From assembly GCA_916610825.1 (NCBI GenBank), contig OU744453.1, positions 11,179,826 to 11,243,825 of the forward strand: 64,000 nucleotides of DNA, in the 5' to 3' direction. Shown one piece after another: positions 12,359 to 24,594 of the stretch. Both the position numbers and the translations under genes were made by a program. Position 1 is the first letter of the stretch. Each line of letters opens with the position of its first letter. The stretch is from Haliclystus octoradiatus. Taxonomy: Eukaryota > Cnidaria > Staurozoa > Stauromedusae > Haliclystidae. The notes under the pieces are model-generated. The model had not been told where the DNA came from, made no database searches, and was given only the letters and a program-made list of their open reading frames with translations.

Positions 12359-14498
12359 ACGTCTAGAAAGCTTTCAAGACGTCTAGACAGAAAACCAGAC
12401 GAATAGAGGAAAAATCATACAATTTTCAGAAAATAAGCGTCTAGACAGAAAACCAGACGTCTAGACAGAAAACCAGACATCTAGACAAAAAAGAAACAAT
12501 TTTCAGACATAAGGCGTCTAGACAGAAAACAGAACGTATGGCAGGAAAACCAAACAATTTTCAGAAAATAAGCGTGTAAACAGCTTACCAGACGTCTAAA
12601 CAGAAAACCAGACGTCAGGACGAAAAGCCAGACATTTTTCAGACAATAGGCGTCTAGACAGAAAACCAGACGTCTAGAAAGAAAAGCAGACGTCTAGACG
12701 AAAACCAGAAAATTGTATGACAATAGGCGTCTAGACAGCTTGATAGTGTCTAGACGAAAAAGCAGACAATTTTCAGACAATAGGCCACTAGACAGCTTGC
12801 CAGACGTTTAAACAAAAAACCAGACGTCTAGACGAAAAACCAGACAATTTTCAGACAATAGGTGTCTAGACAGCTTGCCAGACGTCTAGACAGAAAACCA
12901 AGTGTCTAGACGAGAAGCTAGACAATTTTCAGACAATAGGTGTCTAGACAGCTCGCCAGACGTCTAGACAGAAAACCAGACGTCTAGACGAAAAACCAGA
13001 CAATTTTCAGACAAAAGGCGTCTAGACAGCTTACCAAGTGTCTAGACGATAAGCCAGACGTCTAGACGAAAAACCAGAAATTTTCAGACAATGGGCGTCT
13101 AGACAGCTTGCCAAGTGTCTTGTCGAAAACCAGACAATTTTCAGACAGAAGACGTCTAGACAGCAAACCAGACGTCTAGACGATAAACCAGAAAGTTTTC
13201 AGACAATAGGCGTCTAGACAGGTTTCCAGACGTCTGTACTGAAACCAAGACGTATACAAGAAAAATCAGACAATTTTCAGACAATAGGCGTCTAGACAGC
13301 TTGCCAGACGTCTAGACAGAAAACCAGACAAGTAGAGGAAAAATCATACAATTTTCAGAAAATAAGCGTCTAGACGAAAAACCAGAAATTTTCAGACCAT
13401 AGGTGTCTAGACAGCTTGCCAAGTGTCTTGTCAAAAACCAGACAATTTTGAGACAAAAGACGTCTAGACAGAAAACCAGACGTCTAGACGAAAAACCAGG
13501 CAATTTTCAAACAATAGGCGTCTAGACAGGTTTCCAGACGTCTTGACTGAAAACATGAGGTATACAAGGAAAACCAGACAATTTTCAGACAATAGGCGTC
13601 TAGACAGCTTGCCAGACGTCTAGACAGAAAACCAGACGAGTAGAGGAAAAATCATACAATTTTCAGAAAATAAGTGTCTAGACAGAAAACCAGACGTCTA
13701 GACAGAAAACCAGACATCTAGACGAAAAACCAGACAATTTTCAGACAAAAGACGTCTAGACAGCTTTCCAGACGTCTAGACAGAAAACCAGACATCTAGA
13801 CGAAAAACCAGGCAATTTTCAGACAATAGGCCACTGCACAGATTGCCAGACGTATAAACAAAAAACCAGACGTCTAGACGAAAAACCAGACATGTTTCAG
13901 ACCAAAGACGTCTAGACAGCTTTCCAGAGGTCTAGACAGAAAACCAGACATCTAGACGAAAAACCCGACAATTTTCAGACAATAGGCGTCAAGACAGCTT
14001 GCCAGACGTCTAGACAGAAAACCAGACGAATAAAGGGAACACCAGACAATTTTCAGAAAATAAGCGTCTAGACAGCTTGCCAGACATCTAGACAGAAAAG
14101 CAGACGTATAGACGAAAAACAGACAATTTCTAGACAATAGGCGTCTAGACAGGTTTCCAGACGTCTAGACAGAAAACCAGACGTCTGGACGAAAAGCAAG
14201 ACATTTTTGAGACAATAGGCGTCTAGACAGCTTTCCAGACGTCTAGACAGAAAACCAGACGAATAGAGGAAAAATCATACAATTTTCAGAAAATAAGCGT
14301 CTAGACAGAAAACCAGACGTCTAGACAGAAAACCAAACATCTAGACAAAAAAGAGACAATTTTCAGACATAAGGCGTTTAGACAGTTTTCCAAGTGTCTA
14401 GACGAAAAACCAGACAATTTTCAGACAAAAGACGTCTAGACAGCTTTCCAGACGCCTAGACAGAAAACCAGACGTCTAGACGAAAAACCAGACAATTT

Positions 14499-15349
14499 TC
14501 AGACAAAAACGTCTAGACAAATTGCCAGACGTCTAGACAGAAAACAGAACGTATGGCAGGAAAACCAAACAATTTTCAGAAAATAAGCGTGTAAACAGCT
14601 TACCAGACGTCTAAACAGAAAACCAGACGTCTGGACGAAAAGCCAGACAGTTTTCAGACAATAGGCGTCTAGACAGCTTGCCAAGTGTCTTGTTGAAAAC
14701 CAGACAATTTTCAGACAAAAGACGTCTAGACAGAAAACCAGACGTCTGGACGAAAAGCCAGACATTTTTCTGACAATAGGCGTCTAGACAGCTTGCCAAG
14801 TGTCTTGTCAAAAACCAGACAATTTTCAGACAAAAGACGTCTAGACAGAAAACCAGACGTCTAGACAAAAACCAGACAATTTTCAGACAATAAGTGTCTA
14901 GACAGCTTGCCAGACGTCTAGACAGAAAACCAGACGTCTAGACGATAAACCAGACGAGTATAGAAAAAATCATACAATTTTCAGAAAATAAGCGTCTTGA
15001 CAGAAAACCAGACGTCTAGAAAGAAAAGCAGACGTCTAGACGAAAACCAGACAATTCTATGACAATAGGCGTCTAGACAGCTTGCCAAGTGTCTAGACGA
15101 AAAAGCAGACAATTTTCAGACAATAGGCCACTGGACAGCTTGCCAGACGTTTAAACAAAAAACCAGACGTCTAGACGAAAAACCAGACAATTTTCAGACA
15201 ATAGGTGTATAGACAGCTTGCCAGACGTCTAGACAAAAAACCAAGTGTCTAGACGAGAAGCTAGACAATTTTCAGACAATAGGTGTCTAGACAGCTCGCC
15301 AGACGTCTAGACAGAAAACCAGACGTCTAGACGAAAAACCAGACAATTT
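14499..15349 (+). repeat. A-type segment, HOR copy 1
   Basis: This 851-bp segment starts at the acaaaaacgtctagacaaat landmark and contains agaacgtatggcagg, a tgtcttgttgaaaacc monomer, and gacgataaaccagacgagta near 14940. It pairs with 31899-32749 at offset 17400. Its first 400 bp also head every M module (24595, 28430, 40114, 43949, 47749, 55654, 59094, 62489) and the sequence at 50557, so this is the most reused start segment in the HOR. No gene is visible. Confidence 0.86.
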
Positions 15350-17323
15350 TCATACAAAAACGTCTATACAGCTTGCCAGACGTCTATACAGAAAACCAGA
15401 CGTCTGGACAAAAAGCCAGACATTTTTCAGACAATAGGCGTCTAGACAGCTTACCAAGTGTCTAGACAGAAAACAAGACGTCTGGACGAAAAGCCAGACA
15501 TTTTTCTGACAATAGGCGTCTAGACAGCTTGCCAAGTGTCTTGTCAAAAACCAGACAATTTTCAGACAAAAGACGTCTAGACAGAAAACCAGACGTCTAG
15601 ACGAAAAACCAGACAATTTTCAGACAATAGACGTCTAGACAGCTTGCCAAGTGTCTTGTCAAAAACCAGACAATTTTCAGACAAAAGACGTCTAGACAGA
15701 AAACCAGACGTCTAGACGAAAATCCAGACAATTTTCAGACAATAGGCGTGTAGACAGGTTTCCAGACGTCTAGACTGAAAACAAGAAGTATACAAGGAAA
15801 ACCAGACAATTTTCAGACAATAGGCGTCTAGACAGCTTGCCAGACGTCTAGACAGAAAACCAGACGTCTAGACCAAAATCTCGACAATTTTCAGACAATA
15901 GGCGTCTAGACAGGTTTCCAGACGTCTAGACAGAAAACCAGACATCTAGACGAAAAACCAGACATATTTCAGACAAAAGACGTCTAGACAGCTTTCCAGA
16001 CGTCTAGACAGAAAACCAGACATCTAGACGAAAAACAAGGCAATTTTCAGACAATAGGCCACTGCACAGATTGCCAGACGTATAAACAAAAAAACAGACG
16101 TCTAGACGAAAAACCAGACATATTTCAGACAAAAGACGTCTAGACAGCTTTCCAGACGTCTAGACAGAAAACCAGACATCTAGACGAAAAACCAGACAAT
16201 TTTCAAACAATAGGCGTCTAGACAGCTTGCCAGACGTCTAGACAGAAAACCAGACGAATAGAGGGAACACCGGACAATTTTCAGAAAATAAGCGTCTAGA
16301 CAGCTTGCCAGACATCTAGACAGAAAAGCAGACGTATAGACGAAAAACAGACAATTTCTAGACAATAGACGTCTAGACAGAAAACCAGACGAATAGAGGA
16401 AAAATCATACAATTTTCAGAAAATAAGCGTCTAGACAGAAAACCAGACGTCGAGACAGAAAACCAGACATCTAGACAAAAAAGAGACAATTTTCAGACAT
16501 AAGGCGTCTAGACAGCTTTCCAAGTGTCTTGTCAAAAACCAGACAATTTTCAGACAAAAGACGTCTAGACAGAAAACCAGACGTCTAGACGAAAAACCAG
16601 ACAATTTTCAGACAATAGACGTCTAGACAGCTTGCCAAGTGTCTTGTCAAAAACCAGACAATTTTCAGACAAAAGACGTCTAGACAAATTGCCAGACGTC
16701 TAGACAGAAAACAGAACGTATCGCAGGAAAACCAAACAATTTTCGGAAAATAAGCGTGTAAACAGCTTACCAGACGTCTAAACAGAAAACCAGACGTCTG
16801 GACGAAAAGCCAGACATTTTTCAGACAATAGGCGTCTAGACAGCTTGCCGAGTGTCTTGTCAAAAACCAGACAATTTTCAGACAAAAGACGTCTAGACAG
16901 AAAACAAGACGTCTGGACGAAAAGCCAGACATTTTTCTGACAATAGGCGTCTAGACAGCTTGCCAGACGTCTAGACAGAAAACCAGACGTCTAGAAAGAA
17001 AAGCAGACGTCTAGACGAAAACCAGACAATTCTATGACAATAGGCGTCTAGACAGCTTGCTAGTGTCTAGACCAAAAAGCAGACAATTTTCAGACAATAG
17101 GCCACTAGACAGCTTGCCAGACGTTTAAACAAAAAACCAGACGTCTAGACGAAAAACCAGACAATTTTCAGACAATAGGTGTCTAGACAGCTTGCCAGAC
17201 GTCTAGACAGAAAACCAAGTGTCTAATCGAGAAGCTAGACAATTTTCAGACAATAGGTGTCTAGACAGCTCGCCAGACGTCTAGACAGAAAACCAGACGT
17301 CTAGACGAAAAACCAGACAATTT
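15350..17323 (+). repeat. B module, 1974-bp version, present only in HOR copy 1
   Basis: Landmarks at 15350, 16180 and 16585 recur 1974 bp later at 17324, 18154 and 18559. Copy 2 of the HOR has only one module in this interval, and the offset between the HOR copies changes by exactly 1974 bp across it. The simplest reading is a tandem duplication in copy 1, or a loss in copy 2. 1974 bp equals 25 monomers plus about 24 bp. No gene is visible. Confidence 0.87.
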
Positions 17324-19977
17324 TCATACAAAAACGTCTATACAGCTTGCCAGACGTCTATACAGAAAACCAGACGTCTGGACAAAAAGCCAGACATTTT
17401 TCAGACAATAGGCGTCTAGACAGCTTACCAAGTGTCTAGACAGAAAACAAGACGTCTGGACGAAAAGCCAGACATTTTTCTGACAATAGGCGTCTAGACA
17501 GCTTGCCAAGTGTCTTGTCAAAAACCAGACAATTTTCAGACAAAAGACGTCTAGACAGAAAACCAGACGTCTAGACGAAAAACCAGACAATTTTCAGACA
17601 ATAGACGTCTAGACAGCTTGCCAAGTGTCTTGTCAAAAACCAGACAATTTTCAGACAAAAGACGTCTAGACAGAAAACCAGACGTCTAGACGAAAATCCA
17701 GACAATTTTCAGACAACAGGCGTGTAGACAGGTTTCCAGACGTCTAGACTGAAAACAAGAAGTATACAAGGAAAACCAGACAATTTTCAGACAATAGGCG
17801 TCTAGACAGCTTGCCAGACGTCTAGACAGAAAACCAGACGTCTAGACCAAAATCTCGACAATTTTCAGACAATAGGCGTCTAGACAGGTTTCCAGACGTC
17901 TAGACAGAAAATCAGACGTCTAGACAGAAAACCAGACATATTTCAGACAAAAGACGTCTAGACAGCTTTCCAGACGTCTAGACAGAAAACCAGACATCTA
18001 GACGAAAAACAAGGCAATTTTCAGACAATAGGCCACTGCACAGATTGCCAGACGTATAAACAAAAAAACAGACGTCTAGACGAAAAACCAGACATATTTC
18101 AGACAAAAGACGTCTAGACAGCTTTCCAGACGTCTAGACAGAAAACCAGACATCTAGACGAAAAACCAGACAATTTTCAAACAATAGGCGTCTAGACAGC
18201 TTGCCAGACGTCTAGACAGAAAACCAGACGAAAAGAGGGAACACCGGACAATTTTCAGAAAATAAGCGTCTAGACAGCTTGCCAGACATCTAGACAGAAA
18301 AGCAGACGTATAGACGAAAAACAGACAATTTCTAGACAATAGACGTCTAGACAGAAAACCAGACGAATAGAGGAAAAATCATACAATTTTCAGAAAATAA
18401 GCGTCTAGACAGAAAACCAGACGTCGAGACAGAAAACCAGACATCTAGACAAAAAAGAGACAATTTTCAGACATAAGGCGTCTAGACAGCTTTCCAAGTG
18501 TCTTGTCAAAAACCAGACAATTTTCAGACAAAAGACGTCTAGACAGAAAACCAGACGTCTAGACGAAAAACCAGACAATTTTCAGACAATAGACGTCTAG
18601 ACAGCTTGCCAAGTGTCTTGTCAAAAACCAGACAATTTTCAGACAAAAGACGTCTAGACAAATTGCCAGACGTCTAGACAGAAAACAGAACGTATCGCAG
18701 GAAAACCAAACAATTTTCGGAAAATAAGCGTGTAAACAGCTTACCAGACGTCTAAACAGAAAACCAGACGTCTGGACGAAAAGCCAGACATTTTTCAGAC
18801 AATAGGCGTCTAGACAGCTTGCCGAGTGTCTTGTCAAAAACCAGACAATTTTCAGACAAAAGACGTCTAGACAGAAAACCAGACGTCTGGACGAAAAGCC
18901 AGACATTTTTCTGACAATAGGCGTCTAGACAGCTTGCCAGACGTCTAGACAGAAAACCAGACGTCTAGAAAGAAAAGCAGACGTCTAAACGAAAACCAGA
19001 CAATTCTATGACAATAGGCGTCTAGACAGCTTGCTAGTGTCTAGACCAAAAAGCAGACAATTTTCAGACAATAGGCCACTAGACAGCTTGCCAGACGTTT
19101 AAACAAAAAACCAGACGTCTAGACGAAAAACCAGACAATTTTCAGACAATAGGTGTCTAGACAGCTTGCCAGACGTCTAGACAGAAAACCAAGTGTCTAA
19201 TCGAGAAGCTAGACAATTTTCAGACAATAGGCCACTAGACAGCTTGCCAGACGTTTAAACAAAAAACCAGACGTCTAGACGAAAAACCAGACATTTTTGA
19301 GACAATCGGCGTCTAGACAGCTTGCCAGACGTCTAGACAGAAAACCAGACGAGTAGAGGAAAAATCATACAATTTTTAGAAAATAAGCGTTTAGACAGAA
19401 AATCAGACGTCTAGACGATAAACCAGACGAGTATAGAAAAAATCATACAATTTTCAGAAAATAAGCGTCTTGACAGAAAACCAGACGTCTAGACAAAATC
19501 CAGACAATTTTCAGACAATAAGTGTCTAGACAGCTTGCCAGACGTCTAGACAGAAAACCAGACGTCTAGACGATAAACCAGACGAGTATAGAAAAAATCA
19601 TACAATTTTCAGAAAATAAGCGTCTTGACAGAAAACCAGACGTCTAGAAAGAAAAGCAGACGTCTAGACGAAAACCAGACAATTCTATGACAATAGGCGT
19701 CTAGACAGCTTGCCAAGTGTCTAGACGAAAAAGCAGACAATTTTCAGACAATAGGCCACTGGACAGCTTGCCAGACGTTTAAACAAAAAACCAGACGTCT
19801 AGACGAAAAACCAGACAATTTTCAGACAATAGGTGTATAGACAGCTTGCCAGACGTCTAGACAAAAAACCAAGTGTCTAGACGAGAAGCTAGACAATTTT
19901 CAGACAATAGGTGTCTAGACAGCTCGCCAGACGTCTAGACAGAAAACCAGACGTCTAGACGAAAAACCAGACAATTT
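17324..19977 (+). repeat. B module, 2654-bp version, HOR copy 1
   Basis: This block pairs with 32750-35403 at offset 15426; the spacing to the next B module is 2654 bp in both HOR copies. It is longer than the 1974-bp B module because its tail (about 19.4-19.98 kb) carries gacgataaaccagacgagta monomers twice, the second run matching the tail of the A-type segment (about 14.94-15.35 kb). No gene is visible. Confidence 0.86.
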
Positions 19978-22437
19978 TCATACAAAAACGTCTATACAGC
20001 TTGCCAGACGTCTATACAGAAAACCAGACGTCTGGACAAAAAGCCAGACATTTTTCAGACAATAGGCGTCTAGACAGCTTACCAAGTGTCTAGACAGAAA
20101 ACAAGACGTCTGGACAAAAAGCCAGACATTTTTCTGACAATAGGCGTCTAGACAGCTTGCCAAGTGTCTTGTCAAAAACCAGACAATTTTCAGACAAAAG
20201 ACGTCTAGACAGAAAACCAGACGTCTAGACGAAAAACCAGACAATTTTCAGACAATAGACGTCTAGACAGCTTGCCAAGTGTCTTGTCAAAAACCAGACA
20301 ATTTTCAGACAAAAGACGTCTAGACAGAAAACCAGACGTCTAGACGAAAATCCAAACAATTTTCAGACAACAGGCGTGTAGACAGGTTTCCAGACGTCTA
20401 GACTGAAAACAAGAAGTATACAAGGAAAACCAGACAATTTTCAGACAATAGGCGTCTAGACAGCTTGCCAGACGTCTAGACAGAAAACCAGACGTCTATA
20501 CCAAAATCTCGACAATTTTCAGACAATAGGCGTCTAGACAGGTTTCCAGACGTCTAGACAGAAAACCAGACATCTAGACGAAAAACCAGACATATTTCAG
20601 ACAAAAGACGTCTAGACAGCTTTCCAGACGTCTAGACAGAAAACCAGACATCTAGACGAAAAACCAGGCAATTTTCAGACAATAGGCCACTGCACAGATT
20701 GCCAGACGTATAAACAAAAAAACAGACGTCTAGACGAAAAACCAGACATATTTCAGACAAAAGACGTCTAGACAGCTTTCCAGACGTCTAGACAGAAAAC
20801 CAGACATCTAGACGAAAAACCAGACAATTTTCAAACAATAGGCGTCTAGACAGCTTGCCAGACGTCTAGACAGAAAACCAGACGAATAGAGGGAACACCG
20901 GACAATTTTCAGAAAATAAGCGTCTAGACAGCTTGCCAGACATCTAGACAGAAAAGCAGACGTATAGACGAAAAACAGACAATTTCTAGACAATAGACGT
21001 CTAGACAGAAAACCAGACGAATAGAGGAAAAATCATACAATTTTCAGAAAATAAGCGTCTAGACAGAAAACCAGACGTCGAGACAGAAAACCAGACATCT
21101 AGACAAAAAAGAGACAATTTTCAGACATAAGGCGTCTAGACAGCTTTCCAAGTGTCTAGACGAAAAACCAGACAATTTTCAGACAAAAGACGTCTAGACA
21201 GCTTTCTAGACGCCTAGACAGAAAACCAGACGTCTAGACGAAAAACCAGACAATTTTCAGACAAAAACGTCTAGACAAATTGCCAGACGTCTAGACAGAA
21301 AACAGAACGTATGGCAGGAAAACCAAACAATTTTCGGAAAATAAGCGTGTAAACAGCTTACCAGACGTCTAAACAGAAAACCAGACGTCTGGACGAAAAG
21401 CCAGACATTTTTCAGACAATAGGCGTCTAGACAGCTTGCCAAGTGTCTTGTCGAAAACCAGACAATTTTCAGACAAAAGACGTCTAGACAGAAAACCAGA
21501 CGTCTGGACGAAAAGCCAGACATTTTTCTGACAATAGGCGTCTAGACAGCTTGCCAGACGTCTAGACAGAAAACCAGACGTCTAGAAAGAAAAGCAGACG
21601 TCTAGACGAAAACCAGACAATTCTATGACAATAGGCGTCTAGACAGCTTGCTAGTGTCTAGACCAAAAAGCAGACAATTTTCAGACAATAGGCCACTAGA
21701 CAGCTTGCCAGACGTTTAAACAAAAAACCAGACGTCTAGACGAAAAACCAGACAATTTTCAGACAATAGGTGTCTAGACAGCTTGCCAGACGTCTAGACA
21801 GAAAACCAAGTGTCTAATGGAGAAGCTAGACAATTTTCAGACAATAGGCCACTAGACAGCTTGCCAGACGTTTAAACAAAAAACCAGACGTCTAGACGAA
21901 AAACCAGACAATTTTCAGACAATAGGTGTCTAGACAGCTTGCCAGACGTCTAGACAGAAAACCAAGTGTCTAATCGAGAAGCTAGACAATTTTCAGACAA
22001 TAGGCCACTAGACAGCTTGCCAGACGTTTAAACAAAAAACTAGACGTCTAGACGAAAAACTAGACATTTTTGAGACAATCGGCGTCTAGACAGCTTGCCA
22101 GACGTCTAGACAGAAAACCAGACGAGTAGAGGAAAAATCATACAATTTTTAGAAAATAAGCGTTTAGACAGAAAATCAGACGTCTAGACAGAAAACCAGA
22201 CATCTAGACGAAAAACCAGACATATTTCAGACAAAAGACGTCTAGACAGCTTTCCAGACGTCTAGACAGAAAACCAGACATATAGACGAAAAACCAGGCA
22301 ATTTTCAGACAATAGGCCACTGCACAGATTGCCAGACGTATAAACAAAAAACCAGACGTCCAGACGAAAAACCAGACATATTTCAGACAAAAGTCGTCTA
22401 GACAGCTTTCCAGACGTCTAGACAGAAAACCAGACAT
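19978..22437 (+). repeat. Third B module, HOR copy 1
   Basis: Landmarks at 19978, 20808 and 21257 pair with 35404, 36233, 36682 (offset 15425-15426) and with 51344, 52159, 52608. The downstream half carries the ggccactagac dimers and a gacgtccagacgaaaaacc monomer near 22350. It is 156 bp longer than its counterpart because of one extra dimer near 21.8 kb. No gene is visible. Confidence 0.87.
21691..22002 (+). repeat. Extra 156-bp dimer in HOR copy 1
   Basis: The landmark ggccactagac occurs at 21691, 21847 and 22003, exactly 156 bp apart. The corresponding place in copy 2 has only two (37116 and 37272), as does the bridge block (11501 and 11657). The first dimer in this run has gtgtctaatgga where its neighbours have gtgtctaatcga, so the two adjacent dimers are not fully identical. 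The extra dimer accounts for the offset falling from 15425 to 15269. Confidence 0.9.
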
Positions 22438-24594
22438 CTAGACGAAAAACCAGATAATTTTCAGACAATAGGCGTCTAGACAGCTTGCCAGACGTCTAGA
22501 CAGAAAACCAGACGAATTAAGGGAACACCAGACAATTTTCAGAAAATAAGCGTCTAGACAGCTTGCCAGACATCTAGACAGAAAAGCAGACATATAGACG
22601 AAAAACAGACAATTTCTAGACAATAGACGTCTAGAAAGCTTTCAAGACGTCTAGACAGAAAACCAGACGAATAGAGGAAAAATCATACAATTTTCAGAAA
22701 ATAAGCTTCTAGACAGAAAACCAGACGTCTAGACAGAAAACCAGACATCTAGACAAAAAAGAGACAATTTTCAGACATAAGGCCTCTAGACAGAAAACAG
22801 AACGTATGGCAGGAAAACCAAACAATTTTCAGAAAATAAGCGTGTAAACAGCTTACCAGACGTTTAAACAGAAAACCAGACGTCAGGACGAAAAGCCAGA
22901 CATTTTTCAGACAATAGGCGTCTAGACAGAAAACCAGACGTCTAGAAAGAAAAGCAGACGTCTAGACGAAAACCAGAAAATTGTATGACAATAGGCGTCT
23001 AGACAGCTTGATAGTGTCTAGACGAAAAAGCAGACAATTTTCAGACAATAGGCCACTAGACAGCTTGCCAGACGTTTAAACAAAAAACCAGACGTCTAGA
23101 CGAAAAACCAGACAATTTTCAGACAATAGGTGTCTAGACAGCTTGCCAGACGTCTAGACAGAAAACCAAGTGTCTAGACGAGAAGCTAGACAATTTTCAG
23201 ACAATAGGTGTCTAGACAGCTCGCCAGACGTCTAGACAGAAAACCAGACGTCTAGACGAAAAACCAGACAATTTTCAGACAAAAGGCGTCTAGACAGCTT
23301 ACCAAGTGTCTAGACGATAAGCCAGACGTCTAGACGAAAAACCAGAAATTTTCAGACAATGGGCGTCTAGACAGATTGCCAAGTGTCTTGTCGAAAACCA
23401 GACAATTCTCAGACAGAAGACGTCTAGACAGCAAACCAGACGTCTAGACGATAAACCAGACAGTTTTCAGACAATAAGCGTCTAGACAGGTTTCCAGACG
23501 TCTATACTGAAACCAAGACGTATACAAGAAAAACCAGACAATTTTGAGACAAAAGACGTCTAGACAGAAAACCAGACGTCTAGACGAAAAACCAGACAAT
23601 TTTCAGACAATAGGCGTCTAGACAGGTTTCCAGACGTCTTGACTGAAAACAAGAGGTATACAAGGAAAACCAGACAATTTTCAGACAATAGGCGTCTAGA
23701 CAGCTTGCCAGACAACTAGACAGAAAACCAGACGAGTAGAGGAAAAATCATACAATTTTCAGAAAATAAGTGTCTAGACAGAAAACCAGACGTCTAGACA
23801 GAAAACCAGACATCTAGACGAAAAACCAGACAATTTTCAGACAAAAGACGTCTAGACAGCTTTCCAGACGTCTAGACAGAAAACCAGACATCTAGACGAA
23901 AAACCAGGCAATTTTCAGACAATAGGCCACTGCACAGATTGCCAGACGTATAAACAAAAAACCAGACGTCTAGACGAAAAACCAGACATATTTCAGACCA
24001 AAGACGTCTAGACAGCTTTCCAGAGGTCTAGACAGAAAACCAGACATCTAGACGAAAAACCCGACAATTTTCAGACAATAGGCGTCAAGACAGCTTGCCA
24101 GACGTCTAGACAGAAAACCAGACGAATAAAGGGAACACCAGACAATTTTCAGAAAATAAGCGTCTAGACAGCTTGCCAGACATCTAGACAGAAAAGCAGA
24201 CGTATAGACGAAAAACAGACAATTTCTAGACAATAGGCGTCTAGACAGGTTTCCAGACGTCTAGACAGAAAACCAGACGTCTGGACGAAAAGCAAGACAT
24301 TTTTGAGACAATAGGCGTCTAGACAGCTTTCCAGACGTCTAGACAGAAAACCAGACGAATAGAGGAAAAATCATACAATTTTCAGAAAATAAGCGTCTAG
24401 ACAGAAAACCAGACGTCTAGACAGAAAACCAAACATCTAGACAAAAAAGAGACAATTTTCAGACATAAGGCGTTTAGACAGCTTTCCAAGTGTCTAGACG
24501 AAAAACCAGACAATTTTCAGACAAAAGACGTCTAGACAGCTTTCCAGACGCCTAGACAGAAAACCAGACGTCTAGACGAAAAACCAGACAATTT
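22438..24594 (+). repeat. Module N in HOR copy 1, second occurrence
   Basis: The block runs from the gataattttcagac monomer to the start of the first M module and resembles 12.2-14.5 kb. Compared with copy 2 (37707-40113) it lacks one duplicated monomer and a segment of about 172 bp near 23.54 kb, where tatacaagaaaaaccag is joined directly to attttgagacaaaag. No gene is visible. Confidence 0.84.

Larger units (their letters stand above)
12047..14498 (+). repeat. Module N in HOR copy 1, first occurrence
   Basis: The block pairs with 29445-31898 at offset 17398 (17400 after a 2-bp insertion in the later copy). Its middle and end also resemble 22.4-24.6 kb, 37.7-40.1 kb and 53.6-55.65 kb. Typical monomers carry gacgaattaagggaacac, aagtgtctagacgataagcc, a tatacaagaaaaatcag variant, and gacgaataaagggaacac near 14030. 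It starts with a duplicated 156-bp dimer. No gene is visible. Confidence 0.85.
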
